From: Deltaproteobacteria bacterium
Lineage (GTDB): Bacteria > Desulfobacterota_B > Binatia > UBA9968
Length of the DNA stretch: 13,658 nucleotides
NCBI GenBank assembly: GCA_030620935.1
Contig: JAUXIP010000013.1
Coordinates: forward strand, 1-13,658
Direction: 5' to 3'
The stretch's first letter is position 1. The number at the start of each line of letters is the position of its first letter. Position numbers and translations under genes: made by a program. This document shows positions 1 through 7,479 of this stretch, in pieces. Under the pieces are notes generated by a model. It searched no databases. It was not told the DNA's origin and saw only the letters and a program-made list of their open reading frames with translations.

Positions 1-120
1 GACGATCGTACCATCGGCGACAGCGCTCCGGGTCCTATGACTTTGGACTTACAGCAAACGTTTTTTAATACTATCAAGGGACAAGAGGATAAGTACCTAA
101 GTTGGCTCACCTATCTGTAA
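1..120 (+). CDS. ilvE: Branched-chain amino acid aminotransferase, C-terminal end (partial)
   Basis: Frame 1 is open from the first base to the TAA at 118-120 and encodes the last 39 residues of a protein whose 5' part lies outside the window. The segment contains IGD-x(3)-GPMT, then an LQQTFFNTIKG stretch and a closing WLTYL. This is the typical C-terminal tail of the fold-type IV PLP aminotransferase IlvE (GDGxPGP, then LQxxFFxxxxG, then WLTxV). IlvE transaminates valine, leucine and isoleucine with 2-oxoglutarate in the cytoplasm. The catalytic lysine and PLP-binding residues are not in view, so the identification rests on the tail alone. A close D-amino-acid aminotransferase relative is a less likely alternative, because the WLTYL ending is characteristic of IlvE. 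Confidence 0.82.
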   Translation, partial: DDRTIGDSAPGPMTLDLQQTFFNTIKGQEDKYLSWLTYL

Positions 121-160
121 ATCTATACACGCCGCTTTCAAGTTTCAGCCAACAAACTTT

Positions 161-182
161 CTCGCCACAAAGCATTGGCGAG
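161..182. repeat. Short hairpin downstream of ilvE
   Basis: CTCGCCA (161-167) and TGGCGAG (176-182) form a perfect 7-bp stem around an 8-nt loop, about 40 nt after the ilvE stop. No T-run follows, so it is not a classic intrinsic terminator. It may protect the ilvE mRNA end or be part of the repeat cluster that follows. Confidence 0.4.
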
Positions 183-234
183 TCCGTCCGAAGTTTTGTG
201 GCGGAGGTTGATCCGTCCGAAGCCCTGTGGCGGA
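183..234. repeat. Two 23-bp direct repeats, 29-bp period
   Basis: Copies at 183-205 and 212-234 share TCCGTCCGAAG, then four variable bases (TTTT or CCCT), then GTGGCGGA, separated by GGTTGA. The outer parts are identical and only the middle differs. The unit is noncoding and sits between ilvE and the thioesterase gene, next to a heptamer array. A rearranged relative (GTGGCGGA followed by TCGGACGGA, the reverse complement of the first arm) lies at 2004-2020. Confidence 0.7.
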
Positions 235-243
235 CCTAGTTGG

Positions 244-271
244 CCAGAAACTAGAAACAAGTAACTAGAAA
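244..271. repeat. CTAGAAA heptamer array (four units)
   Basis: Four consecutive 7-nt units cover 244-271: CCAGAAA, CTAGAAA, the diverged CAAGTAA, and CTAGAAA again. The array ends four bases before the GGAG ribosome binding site of the thioesterase gene, so it lies in that gene's 5' untranslated or promoter region. The same heptamer recurs in two arrays near 13341-13400. Confidence 0.65.
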
Positions 272-289
272 CCCGGAGTTGTACGTCAT

Positions 290-661
290 ATGTCTGCAGG
301 TAGAGAGCCGACGATCAGAGTGACCATGCTCCCTCGAGACACGAATGCCCGAGGGACCATCTTTGGCGGTGTTATTCTGAGCCACATAGACTTGGCCGGC
401 GCGATTGCGGCGCATCGGCACGCGACGAAGAATTTTGTCACCAAGGCGCTGCATGAGGTGGAGTTTATCGCTCCCGTCTATGTGGGGGATCTTGTGAGCT
501 TCTATGCCGAAGTTGTGCACGAGGGAAAAACATCACTTGCCGTCCGTGTAGAGGTTGAAGCAGAACGGTTCCAGGAACCGAAACAGCGGGCCAGGGTGAC
601 CGAGGCGGAAGTCGTCTATGTTGCTGTCGATGAGAACGGGAAGGCAACTTCGATCAGGTGA
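290..661 (+). CDS. Acyl-CoA thioesterase, YciA/BACH hotdog family
   Basis: A 123-residue single hotdog-domain protein. Residues about 17-27 (DTNARGTIFGG) match the DTNAxGxIFGG active-site segment of YciA-type acyl-CoA thioesterases, in which the Asp and Asn activate water for thioester hydrolysis. The following central helix (LSHIDLAGAIAAHRHA) and the FIAPVYVGDLVSFYAEV strand also fit the family. Such enzymes hydrolyse acyl-CoAs to free acid and CoA in the cytoplasm and are normally hexamers. The length is close to the usual 125-135 residues. The ATG at 290 has GGAG at 275-278, 11 nt away, which is acceptable. The gene ends 4 nt before the likely start of the TPR gene, so the two are probably co-transcribed. 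Chain-length preference cannot be read from sequence. Confidence 0.88.
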   Translation: MSAGREPTIRVTMLPRDTNARGTIFGGVILSHIDLAGAIAAHRHATKNFVTKALHEVEFIAPVYVGDLVSFYAEVVHEGKTSLAVRVEVEAERFQEPKQRARVTEAEVVYVAVDENGKATSIR

Positions 662-665
662 TGTG

Positions 666-1517
666 ATGCTCCGGCTGTTGTTTTTTGTCTCTACTCTCCT
701 TTCGAGTCTTTTAATGATTTCCCCGGGGGCATTGTCCCTTAAGGACGAACTGGATGGGGCACGAATGGCGTGTCCTCCTTGTGAGGAAAATGGGTCGGAA
801 ATCTCCGGATTGCTGCGAGAGGCGGACGCGCTTTATGAGAGTTTCAAACCTGAGGAAGCCCTGAAGGAGCTTTCCAAGGTCCTCCAAATGGATCCTGAGA
901 ATCATGGGGCTCTCTCAAAGACCTCCCGCGCCTATATCGATATCGGTGACATGATTCCTGAATCTACGCCCGACTGGCAGAAGAAAAGGCTCAAAAAATA
1001 TAGCATCGCTGAACAGTATGCCCGCAAAGCGATCAAAGCCGATCCCGACTCGACCTGGGGCCATTTCTATGTGGCTGCCTCTTTGGGAAAGACCGCCTTG
1101 TTGTCCTCTGTTCCCAAGCAGCTCGAATTGTCCCGAGAGATCCGGCAGCAGGTAGAAACAGCAATTGCCTTGGACCCCCAAAACGGTTTCGCCTACCATG
1201 TTTACGGTATCTGGCACAGAAAGATGGCGGAGATTGGACAGATGAAGCGTATGGTCGTCGCCGTTTTATACTGGGACTCTGTGCCCAAAGGAAAGCTTCA
1301 AAAGTCGGTGGAGTATTTGAGGGAAGCCATATCTTTGAATCCGACTGTCATCGTGAGTCATTGGGAATTGGCCAAGACTTACGTAGTCATGCAGAAATGG
1401 CAGCTCGCGCGCCAATCCCTTGATGCTGTTCTGGAGCTTCCGATCGAATTGTCCGACGATCATCTGCACAAAAAGAACGCCGAGAAGCTTCTTCAAGAGA
1501 TCAAAGACCGACCCTGA
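666..1517 (+). CDS. Secreted TPR protein, RMDN (regulator of microtubule dynamics)-like
   Basis: A 283-residue protein from the ATG at 666. The frame also opens at 618, but that start would put 16 polar residues before the hydrophobic segment and overlap the thioesterase gene. The 666 start has AGG at 656-658 and gives a clean signal peptide (LRLLFFVSTLLSSLLMISPGA). The mature part is alpha-helical TPR: ADALYESFKPEEALKELSKV followed by a DPEN turn, a central YARKAIKADPDSTWGHFYVA repeat, ETAIALDPQNGFAYHVYGIW, and LREAISLNPTVIVSHWELA near the C-terminus. The order and spacing, including a basic linker (about residues 100-108) and WGHFYVAASLGK, recall bacterial proteins related to eukaryotic RMDN family proteins. 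It is predicted to be periplasmic and to act as a protein-interaction scaffold. No enzymatic motif is visible and the partner is unknown. A CPPCEE pair at about residues 36-39 could form a disulfide. Confidence 0.78.
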   Translation: MLRLLFFVSTLLSSLLMISPGALSLKDELDGARMACPPCEENGSEISGLLREADALYESFKPEEALKELSKVLQMDPENHGALSKTSRAYIDIGDMIPESTPDWQKKRLKKYSIAEQYARKAIKADPDSTWGHFYVAASLGKTALLSSVPKQLELSREIRQQVETAIALDPQNGFAYHVYGIWHRKMAEIGQMKRMVVAVLYWDSVPKGKLQKSVEYLREAISLNPTVIVSHWELAKTYVVMQKWQLARQSLDAVLELPIELSDDHLHKKNAEKLLQEIKDRP

Positions 1518-1553
1518 TTTTTCCTCCGCGTTTGATTTCCCCCGTTCTCAATA

Positions 1554-1582
1554 TTGACAGATCTTTACCGCGTTTATATATA
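1554..1582 (+). promoter_or_regulatory. Sigma70-type promoter for the His-x-His / di-heme unit
   Basis: A perfect -35 TTGACA (1554-1559) and a -10 TATATA (1577-1582) are separated by 17 bp. Transcription would begin near 1589, leaving a leader of about 30 nt that contains the strong GGGAGG site at 1609-1614. It sits between the TPR stop and the next start, marking a new transcription unit. Confidence 0.7.
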
Positions 1583-1620
1583 TTCTACTGTCGTATCGTT
1601 TTTAAGCAGGGAGGCCGAAC

Positions 1621-2004
1621 ATGATACCGAGTTGGAAAAAAGTCACAGTGTTCTCATTTGTTTTGATCTTCGCAGGGAGCCTCGGATTTATCCTTCCCGG
1701 ACTCGCCCAGGAAGAGTTGGAAGTCAAGATTGGAGATGCTGCGCCATCCGTTGTGCGGCACGCGCACGAGTATGACATCACCATCAAGGCTTTAAAGCGA
1801 GGTAAAACCGAATACCTTGCAGGAAGCGGAAGCCAAAATAGCCACCGAGCAACATTGACCAAGCAGCAAATAGCCGACATATTGAACGGGACGACGGTTA
1901 TCGTTGAGACCGACAACAGTGGGGAGATCGGAAGCATCCAAGCCCATCGACACAAGGTAACCATCACTCTCACCGTAGAGAAAGAGGAACGTTCCGGGTG
2001 GTAG
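1621..2004 (+). CDS. Small secreted protein with paired His-x-His motifs
   Basis: A 127-residue protein with a clear signal peptide (basic KK at 6-7, hydrophobic core to about residue 27, likely cleavage after the LAQ ending at 30). The start is fixed by GGGAGG 6 nt upstream. The mature part of about 97 residues contains HAH (47-49) followed by an alternating beta-like YDITI, then a lone His75 in SHRATLTKQQIADILNG, then HRH (109-111) followed by KVTITLTV. The layout is two His-x-His strands flanking a small helical segment ending ILNGTTVIVET. It resembles small periplasmic domains whose His pairs face each other on beta strands and could bind a metal, but I do not recognise a named family with certainty. 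No Cys is present, so it is not a c-type cytochrome. It shares a promoter with the di-heme cytochrome 64 nt downstream, suggesting a joint periplasmic redox or metal role; this is inference. Confidence 0.72.
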   Translation: MIPSWKKVTVFSFVLIFAGSLGFILPGLAQEELEVKIGDAAPSVVRHAHEYDITIKALKRGKTEYLAGSGSQNSHRATLTKQQIADILNGTTVIVETDNSGEIGSIQAHRHKVTITLTVEKEERSGW

Positions 2005-2067
2005 TGGCGGATCGGACGGACCATCTTCTTTCGGTGTTTTTTCCTTAGCTCCTACCGTTGCCTACCT

Positions 2068-4212
2068 ATGAAAGGCAGGAATCATAGCCGTCGGCGAACG
2101 AGTCTACCTGTGTGGATCAACTGTTTGCTCGCCGGGGCTCTCTTGCTGTCTCCTTCTGTGGTCGCGGGCGAGCCGGCGCTGCAGATCCCTACACTGGAAC
2201 AGCTGCTCCGGTATGAGAATACCCTGATAAATCGGAGCGGAGGGAAGGAGGAGCTCCCGAGGTCCGAGAAGAAGTTTGGCAGCGATCCCTTCAAAATTCT
2301 TTATCTTCCCGCAAACGGTCAATATCTCATCTTGTTACGCAATCGGTCAGAGCTCTTGCTGGCGGACGGCTCTCTGAATGTATTGGACCAGCAGCCGACG
2401 CCCCGCTCTCCCACCGGCTGGGCGCTGGCGAATGAGCGGTTCCTGTTTGTCGGCGGCGAGCTTTCCTCCGAGATCTATCTCTATGAAATCGGATCAAGTA
2501 CACTTCGCCTCCGTCATAAGCTTCGTTTCCAAAATGTCGTTTCCGTGCGAGACTTAGTCTATGTCCCTTCATCACGAAGCCTCTTTTTGCTGGATGATTT
2601 TGACCGGCGTCTGCACCAGTTGAGCCTGGCCCTCGACTGGACGAGGCAAGAACCCTTGAGCTATCATCAAAGGAGCTTTCCCTTGGGAGCCGGCGCCATC
2701 CAAATCCGCAATGTGGATGGCCACCTGTTAATTAATCTTCTGCTGGAGCATATGCTCTTGATCGTGCCGCTGAGGGACGGGGGGCCCGATTTTTCTCTTG
2801 CCTCTCGCATCACTCACGACGGACCCATCTGGGGCTTCGACACCTTTCCTTGGAAGGATGAATTGGTGATTGCCGCGGGAGGAATAGAAAACCGCCCGCT
2901 CGATCGATCGGGAGGCGAGTTCGGTTACATCGACTCCTTTTTATTCCTTTACCGAGTCCCGCGAGACCGGAAGGATGGGTTTTACCGCTGGCAATCTGAG
3001 TACCGCGGTCGGCCAAATCGCTTCATGGAAAAGAACCTCTCGGAGATCGACGTTGTCACCCCTAAAGCCCTGCGCTTCGCCTCTCCGAGCGGTCAATCGG
3101 TGGATCTCTGGATCTCCGCCTTTGGCTCTCCGAAGACGGTGCGTTTTAAGGTTGGACGGGAGCAGCTTCGATTGACCGGCAGCTTCAGCACACCGCCAGG
3201 GACCACCGACTTCGTCTTAGTCGAGAAGGACCGAAATCCTAAAAAGGCGGCTGCCGATCCGACTTTGGTATTGACGAATAGTTTGTTTGATCGGATTTAT
3301 CGTATGGAAAGCCGCTCCCGGAAGACGGCGCAAGGGATTCTTTCACATTCATCACGGCTTTCCAAAGAGAGCCGGATCGGCGAGATGCTTTTTTTTACTA
3401 TCCTCATGGGTCCTCTCAATCACAGCGAAGGGAGGCTTTCCCGATTTACCTGCGAGGCGTGCCATTTTGAGGGAGCCATCGACGGTCGGGTCCACTACAC
3501 CGGCAGAGAGCATGTCTTCGCCACGACCAAGCCGCTTCGCGGTTTAGCGAGCAATGTCCCGCTCTTCTCGCGCGCGGGAGATAATTCTTTGTCTTCTATG
3601 GTCTTGGCGGAGTTTTGTGTAGCCAATCAGGGGCGGAAAGACTCTTTTTCGATCGAGGTCTCAAAATATCCGTGGCTTAAAAAGATTGGAGGCTTGCCTA
3701 AGATCCTCTCGCCGACGGTGCTGCGCAAAGCCTTGCTCTCCTTTTTCGTGGATTTCGACCATCGCCCCAACCCTCTGCGGGCTCAAGGGCGCAAGCTGAG
3801 TACAAACGCATTAGAGGGGCTAGCGGTGTTTCGGGAAAGATGCGAGCACTGCCACCAGGCCGTCCTCTCGACACGCAGGGGCGACTCTCTACCGTGGGAA
3901 AAATGGCGGGAATGGCTGGAGATAGAAGGAAAGGATCTTGTCTGGGGGGCGCCTTTCTATACGAAAACAGGCATCGAGCCTTATGTGCATAGCGCAGGAG
4001 CCCGCGTGCCTAGTTTGAGGCGCGTCTATCAAAAGTATCCCTACTTCACCAACGGCTCCTCCCGAGCTTTACGAGATCTCCTTTCTCGCTTGCGCTACAA
4101 AGGAGCCACTGTCTGGCACTATTATGAGGCCTCTTCAGCTGAGGCCGAAGGCGTGAAATCACTTACGGCCGAGGAGATCTCAGGTCTCGAAGAACTGCTG
4201 CGATATTTTTGA
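2068..4212 (+). CDS. Secreted beta-propeller / di-heme cytochrome c (MauG/CcpA-like)
   Basis: A 714-residue protein with a signal peptide (basic KGRNHSRRR, hydrophobic LLAGALLLSPSVVAG, cleavage near residue 34). Residues about 60-400 are beta-rich repeats of the YVTN/WD propeller type (for example YLILLRNRSELLLADG). The C-terminal third carries two c-type heme sites, CEACH (462-466) and CEHCH (592-596), 130 residues apart as in bacterial di-heme peroxidases and MauG. VPSLRRVYQKYPYFTNGS (about 648-664) matches the conserved PSLRNVxxxxPYxxxGS segment of that superfamily. It is predicted to be periplasmic and to oxidise or modify a substrate using electrons passed between the hemes. No Met occurs after the second heme site, so a Met-ligated C-terminal heme is excluded. 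The ATG at 2068 has no clear Shine-Dalgarno site; translation may depend on coupling with the upstream gene. The substrate is unknown. Confidence 0.82.
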   Translation: MKGRNHSRRRTSLPVWINCLLAGALLLSPSVVAGEPALQIPTLEQLLRYENTLINRSGGKEELPRSEKKFGSDPFKILYLPANGQYLILLRNRSELLLADGSLNVLDQQPTPRSPTGWALANERFLFVGGELSSEIYLYEIGSSTLRLRHKLRFQNVVSVRDLVYVPSSRSLFLLDDFDRRLHQLSLALDWTRQEPLSYHQRSFPLGAGAIQIRNVDGHLLINLLLEHMLLIVPLRDGGPDFSLASRITHDGPIWGFDTFPWKDELVIAAGGIENRPLDRSGGEFGYIDSFLFLYRVPRDRKDGFYRWQSEYRGRPNRFMEKNLSEIDVVTPKALRFASPSGQSVDLWISAFGSPKTVRFKVGREQLRLTGSFSTPPGTTDFVLVEKDRNPKKAAADPTLVLTNSLFDRIYRMESRSRKTAQGILSHSSRLSKESRIGEMLFFTILMGPLNHSEGRLSRFTCEACHFEGAIDGRVHYTGREHVFATTKPLRGLASNVPLFSRAGDNSLSSMVLAEFCVANQGRKDSFSIEVSKYPWLKKIGGLPKILSPTVLRKALLSFFVDFDHRPNPLRAQGRKLSTNALEGLAVFRERCEHCHQAVLSTRRGDSLPWEKWREWLEIEGKDLVWGAPFYTKTGIEPYVHSAGARVPSLRRVYQKYPYFTNGSSRALRDLLSRLRYKGATVWHYYEASSAEAEGVKSLTAEEISGLEELLRYF

Positions 4213-4331
4213 TCAAGCCGCTATTGTCCTTGTCCTGATTATCCTCGTCATGGTAGTAGACTATGCAAGCTCTCGTTTGAGACGCTGGGTTGTATAGATC
4301 AATCCGCGCTGAGAAAGGAGACAAAGTAGCG

Positions 4332-6578
4332 ATGGCGGATCTCAAAGTTGTGGGGCGGCCCCTGGGGAGGATCGAAGGGCCGGAAAAAGTCGCAGGAAAA
4401 ACTCTCTATACGGCGGATCTTCGACTTCCGGGCATGGTCTGGGGCAAGTGTCTGCGCAGTCCGTTCGCACATGCCAAGATTCTACGGATAGATGTCAGTA
4501 AGGCAAAAAATGTAAAAGGAGTCCTGGCCGTTCTCACCGGTGACGATTTGCCGCCTTTTCGTGTGGGACTGAGCCTCCAGGATTATCCGATTTTGGCCCA
4601 AGGCAAAGTCCGCTTTATGGGAGAAAAAGTTGCCGCAGTCGCAGCTGAGGATCTCGATGCGGCGGAAGAGGCCCTCTCTGTGGTTGATGTTGAGTATGAC
4701 GAATTGCCTGCGGTGTTCGATCCGAAGGTGGCGATGCAACCCGACGCCCCCCTGGTTCATGAGGAGCTGGCATCTTACAAAGGGTTTCATCCTCCTCCGG
4801 AGATGCTCCCCAATGTCTTTGCGATACAGAATTGGTCGGGAGGGGACGTGAGTGCCGGCTTTGACGAAGCGGATTTAGTGTTGGAGCATACGTTTCAGAC
4901 GCAGCTGGCCCATCAGGCCTATATCGAGCCCCACGCAGCCGTCGTTGCGATAGACGGCTCGGAGCGCATCGAAGTTTGGGCCTCCTGCAAAGCCCCATTC
5001 CGACTGAAACAGCAGCTGGCGAAGCAATTGGATCTGCCGAAAGATCGTATCTGCGTTCATATTATGGCAGTGGGCGGCGACTTTGGCGGCAAGGGCTCTT
5101 CGATGGATATTCCGATCTGCTATCAGCTTGCCAAAGCGACTCGACGTCCGGTGAAGATAGTCATGACCTATGCCGAGGAGCTGGCGGCGGGCGATCCGCG
5201 CCATCCCTCTTTGGTCAGACTGAAGAGCGGTGTCAAGAAAGACGGCACTTTGGTCGCCCGCGAGGCGGAAGTAATCTTCAACAGCGGTGCCTATGCGGCG
5301 TTTAAGCCCGGCGAGATACCCAATCTCGGCGGAGCCACGCATGCAACGGGAGTCTATCGGATTCCGAATTATGCGATTCGATCTTATGGGATCTACACAA
5401 ATAACGTTCCTTGCGGTTACTATCGTGCTCCGGGTCAGCCCCAGGTAGTCTTTGCGGTCGAATCTCACACCGACCTTCTTGCTAGGGCTCTAGGGATGGA
5501 TCCCCTGAAGTTTCGGCTCAAAAATCTTCTTAAGGACGGAGACAAATTGCCCAATGGTCGAGGCGTCGAGAGGGTGCGCTGCCGCGAGACGTTAGAGGTG
5601 GCGGCGAAGAAGGCGGGTTGGGACAAACCGAAGGCCGGGAAGAATATCGGCCGCGGAATCGGAGTCTCTTTCCGTCATGTCGGAGGTTCCGGGAAGGCGA
5701 ATGCGGAAATTTCGGCCTCACCCGACGGTAAGATCACTATTCTCACTGCTGTTCCAGACATTGGGACCGGCACGCACACTCTGCTCCAGCAGATAGCGGC
5801 CGAGATCCTCACCATTTCGCCGAACGAAATTCAAGTCAAAGTCGGAAATACTGAAAGTTTTGAAAATGATGCGGCGCCCGGAGGGAGCAAGATTACCACT
5901 ATGAGCGGGCAGGCGATACTCGAAGCCGCACGAGAAATGCGGGAGCAGCTGAGTGCGGTGGCAGCTTCGGTTTTAGGTTGTAGTGCCAGCGATGTCAGGT
6001 TGGAGAAGGGCCGCTTCATAGTCCCACGGGGTACGAAAAAGGCGCTTACGTTTGCGGAAGTCGCCCAGCACGCTTTCAGGACGAATGGAGATTTGCGGGT
6101 TCGAAAGACTTTTGAGGTCAAGAACCGCTCGCCGGTCGCCGCTTTCGTCGTCCAGGTCGCTGAAGTCGAAGTGGACCGAGAGACCGGTTCCCTTAAGGTG
6201 AGACGTATCGTTACGGTCCATGATGTGGGCACAGTTATTAATCCGCTCACGCACCAAGGACAGATTGATGGAGGCGTGATCCAGGGTTTAGGCTACGCTA
6301 CGATGGAGCAGATGGTGACTGAGAACGGCAGGATTTTGACCGCAAATCTGGGCGATTACAAAATTCCCTGTATGCGAGATGTTCCGCCTCTTAAGACGGT
6401 GCTGGTCGAAGATCCCGCCGGCCCCGGCCCGTTCGCAGCCAAACAGATTGGGGAGAACGCTATTATTGCGACAGCAGGGGCTGTTGCGAACGCCCTGGAC
6501 GATGCTGTGGGAGTTCGGATCTCTGACCTTCCGCTCACGGAGGAGAAAATCTATTTCGCTTTGGAGTCGGCACGGTAG
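4332..6578 (+). CDS. Xanthine dehydrogenase-family molybdopterin-binding subunit
   Basis: A 748-residue cytoplasmic large subunit of a molybdenum hydroxylase. The frame is open from TTG at 4290, but the ATG at 4332 is preferred: it has AGGAG at 4316-4320 and begins right before VVGRPLGRIEGPEKVAGKT, the usual N-terminus of this family. Motifs in order: an aldehyde oxidase a/b hammerhead-type N-terminal domain (RSPFAHAKILRID), GGDFGGK at 248-254 (cofactor/substrate site), YYRAPGQP at 363-370, and QIGE with the probable catalytic Glu at 708. YRAPG separates it from form I CO dehydrogenase (AYRCSFR), so it likely hydroxylates an N-heterocycle, an aldehyde or an aromatic acyl-CoA. The usual FeS (CoxS-type) and FAD (CoxM-type) subunit genes are absent on both sides. 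The next gene, nadK, starts 5 nt after its stop. Confidence 0.87.
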   Translation: MADLKVVGRPLGRIEGPEKVAGKTLYTADLRLPGMVWGKCLRSPFAHAKILRIDVSKAKNVKGVLAVLTGDDLPPFRVGLSLQDYPILAQGKVRFMGEKVAAVAAEDLDAAEEALSVVDVEYDELPAVFDPKVAMQPDAPLVHEELASYKGFHPPPEMLPNVFAIQNWSGGDVSAGFDEADLVLEHTFQTQLAHQAYIEPHAAVVAIDGSERIEVWASCKAPFRLKQQLAKQLDLPKDRICVHIMAVGGDFGGKGSSMDIPICYQLAKATRRPVKIVMTYAEELAAGDPRHPSLVRLKSGVKKDGTLVAREAEVIFNSGAYAAFKPGEIPNLGGATHATGVYRIPNYAIRSYGIYTNNVPCGYYRAPGQPQVVFAVESHTDLLARALGMDPLKFRLKNLLKDGDKLPNGRGVERVRCRETLEVAAKKAGWDKPKAGKNIGRGIGVSFRHVGGSGKANAEISASPDGKITILTAVPDIGTGTHTLLQQIAAEILTISPNEIQVKVGNTESFENDAAPGGSKITTMSGQAILEAAREMREQLSAVAASVLGCSASDVRLEKGRFIVPRGTKKALTFAEVAQHAFRTNGDLRVRKTFEVKNRSPVAAFVVQVAEVEVDRETGSLKVRRIVTVHDVGTVINPLTHQGQIDGGVIQGLGYATMEQMVTENGRILTANLGDYKIPCMRDVPPLKTVLVEDPAGPGPFAAKQIGENAIIATAGAVANALDDAVGVRISDLPLTEEKIYFALESAR

Positions 6579-6583
6579 GAAAT

Positions 6584-7468
6584 ATGGCTACACCCAGATC
6601 GGAAAAAGATAGTTCGGCTTTTCGGACAATAGGTTTGGTGGCGAAGTATGAAGAGCCCAAGGCGACCGAGATCGCAGGCTGGCTCATTCCCTGGCTCAAA
6701 AAGAGGGGAAAGCAGGTCTTGGTCGAGAACGGAATTTCCGGAGCTGGAGGCAGGTCATGCAGCAAAAAAGAGATGGCGAAAAAAGCGGACCTGATCGTCG
6801 TCCTGGGAGGCGACGGGACTCTTCTCAGCATGGCGCGTTTGGTAGAGCGTCCTGAGGTTCCTATTCTCGGGGTCAATCTAGGGGGTTTGGGCTTTATCAC
6901 GGAGGTAGCCGTCGATGAGCTGGAATCGGTCTTAACGAAGGGCATGATGGGGGAGTTCTCCGTTGAGAAAAGAATGACCCTTGGAATCCAGGTCCACGGT
7001 AAAAAAGGCAATGCGAAAAAATTCCGCGTTCTCAATGATGCTGTTATCACCAAAGGGGCGCGTTCTAGGATTATCGATCTGGAGACTTACGTCGGTAGGG
7101 AGTACCTCTGCACCTATCGGGCGGACGGGCTCATCATCTCGACGCCGACCGGCTCAACGGCTTACTCTCTGGCGGCAGGGGGACCGATCCTCTTCCCCTC
7201 GCTAGGGGCGATTCTTTTATCTCCCATCTGCCCTCATACACTGACAAACCGACCCATTGTTGTCTCGAGTAAGTCCACGATTCAGGTCACCTTGCGTTCC
7301 GCCGGGGATACGGTGATTTTAAGTCCCGACGGACAGCAAGGAATACTTTTGAATAACGGGGATGTAGTCGAGGTTCAGGATTACGGCGTCCCTGTCTCCC
7401 TGGTGAAGGTTCCTTCCCGAAGTTACTTTGAGGTCTTGCGCAGCAAACTCAAATGGGGAGAGAGGTAG
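6584..7468 (+). CDS. nadK: NAD kinase
   Basis: A 294-residue ATP-NAD kinase, which phosphorylates NAD+ to NADP+ in the cytoplasm. The Rossmann-like N-terminal domain has IGLVAKYEEPKATEIA near residue 16 and the signature GGDGT at 75-79, where Asp77 is the catalytic residue. GVNLGGLGFITE follows. The C-terminal domain has LNDAVI (the usual LNEVVI region), the NAD-binding STPTGSTAYSLAAGGP stretch, and HTLTNRPIV. Length is normal for the family (about 290). The ATG has AGGA at 6577-6580, overlapping the upstream stop, with a tight 3-nt gap that suggests translational coupling. Adjacency to recN is a recurrent bacterial arrangement, also seen in E. coli. Confidence 0.95.
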   Translation: MATPRSEKDSSAFRTIGLVAKYEEPKATEIAGWLIPWLKKRGKQVLVENGISGAGGRSCSKKEMAKKADLIVVLGGDGTLLSMARLVERPEVPILGVNLGGLGFITEVAVDELESVLTKGMMGEFSVEKRMTLGIQVHGKKGNAKKFRVLNDAVITKGARSRIIDLETYVGREYLCTYRADGLIISTPTGSTAYSLAAGGPILFPSLGAILLSPICPHTLTNRPIVVSSKSTIQVTLRSAGDTVILSPDGQQGILLNNGDVVEVQDYGVPVSLVKVPSRSYFEVLRSKLKWGER

Positions 7469-7479
7469 CCGGTTCAACG

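Noticed and set aside
183..271. Direct repeats read as a CRISPR array
   Set aside because: Only two copies with a 6-bp gap and internal variation, no spacers of suitable size and no cas genes in the window.
2010..2045. T-run after the His-x-His gene as an intrinsic terminator
   Set aside because: The sequence before the run of six T has no stable stem; reading through into the di-heme gene is more likely.
4224..4298. Tandem TTGTCC and TTGAGA boxes with TATAGA as a promoter for the molybdenum hydroxylase gene
   Set aside because: No pair has acceptable spacing together with acceptable matches; the only suitable -10-like box is 10 nt from the nearest -35-like box.
4875..5468. 197-codon minus-strand frame inside the molybdenum hydroxylase gene
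   Set aside because: Antisense shadow; the plus strand carries the conserved GGDFGGK and YRAPG motifs in this interval.
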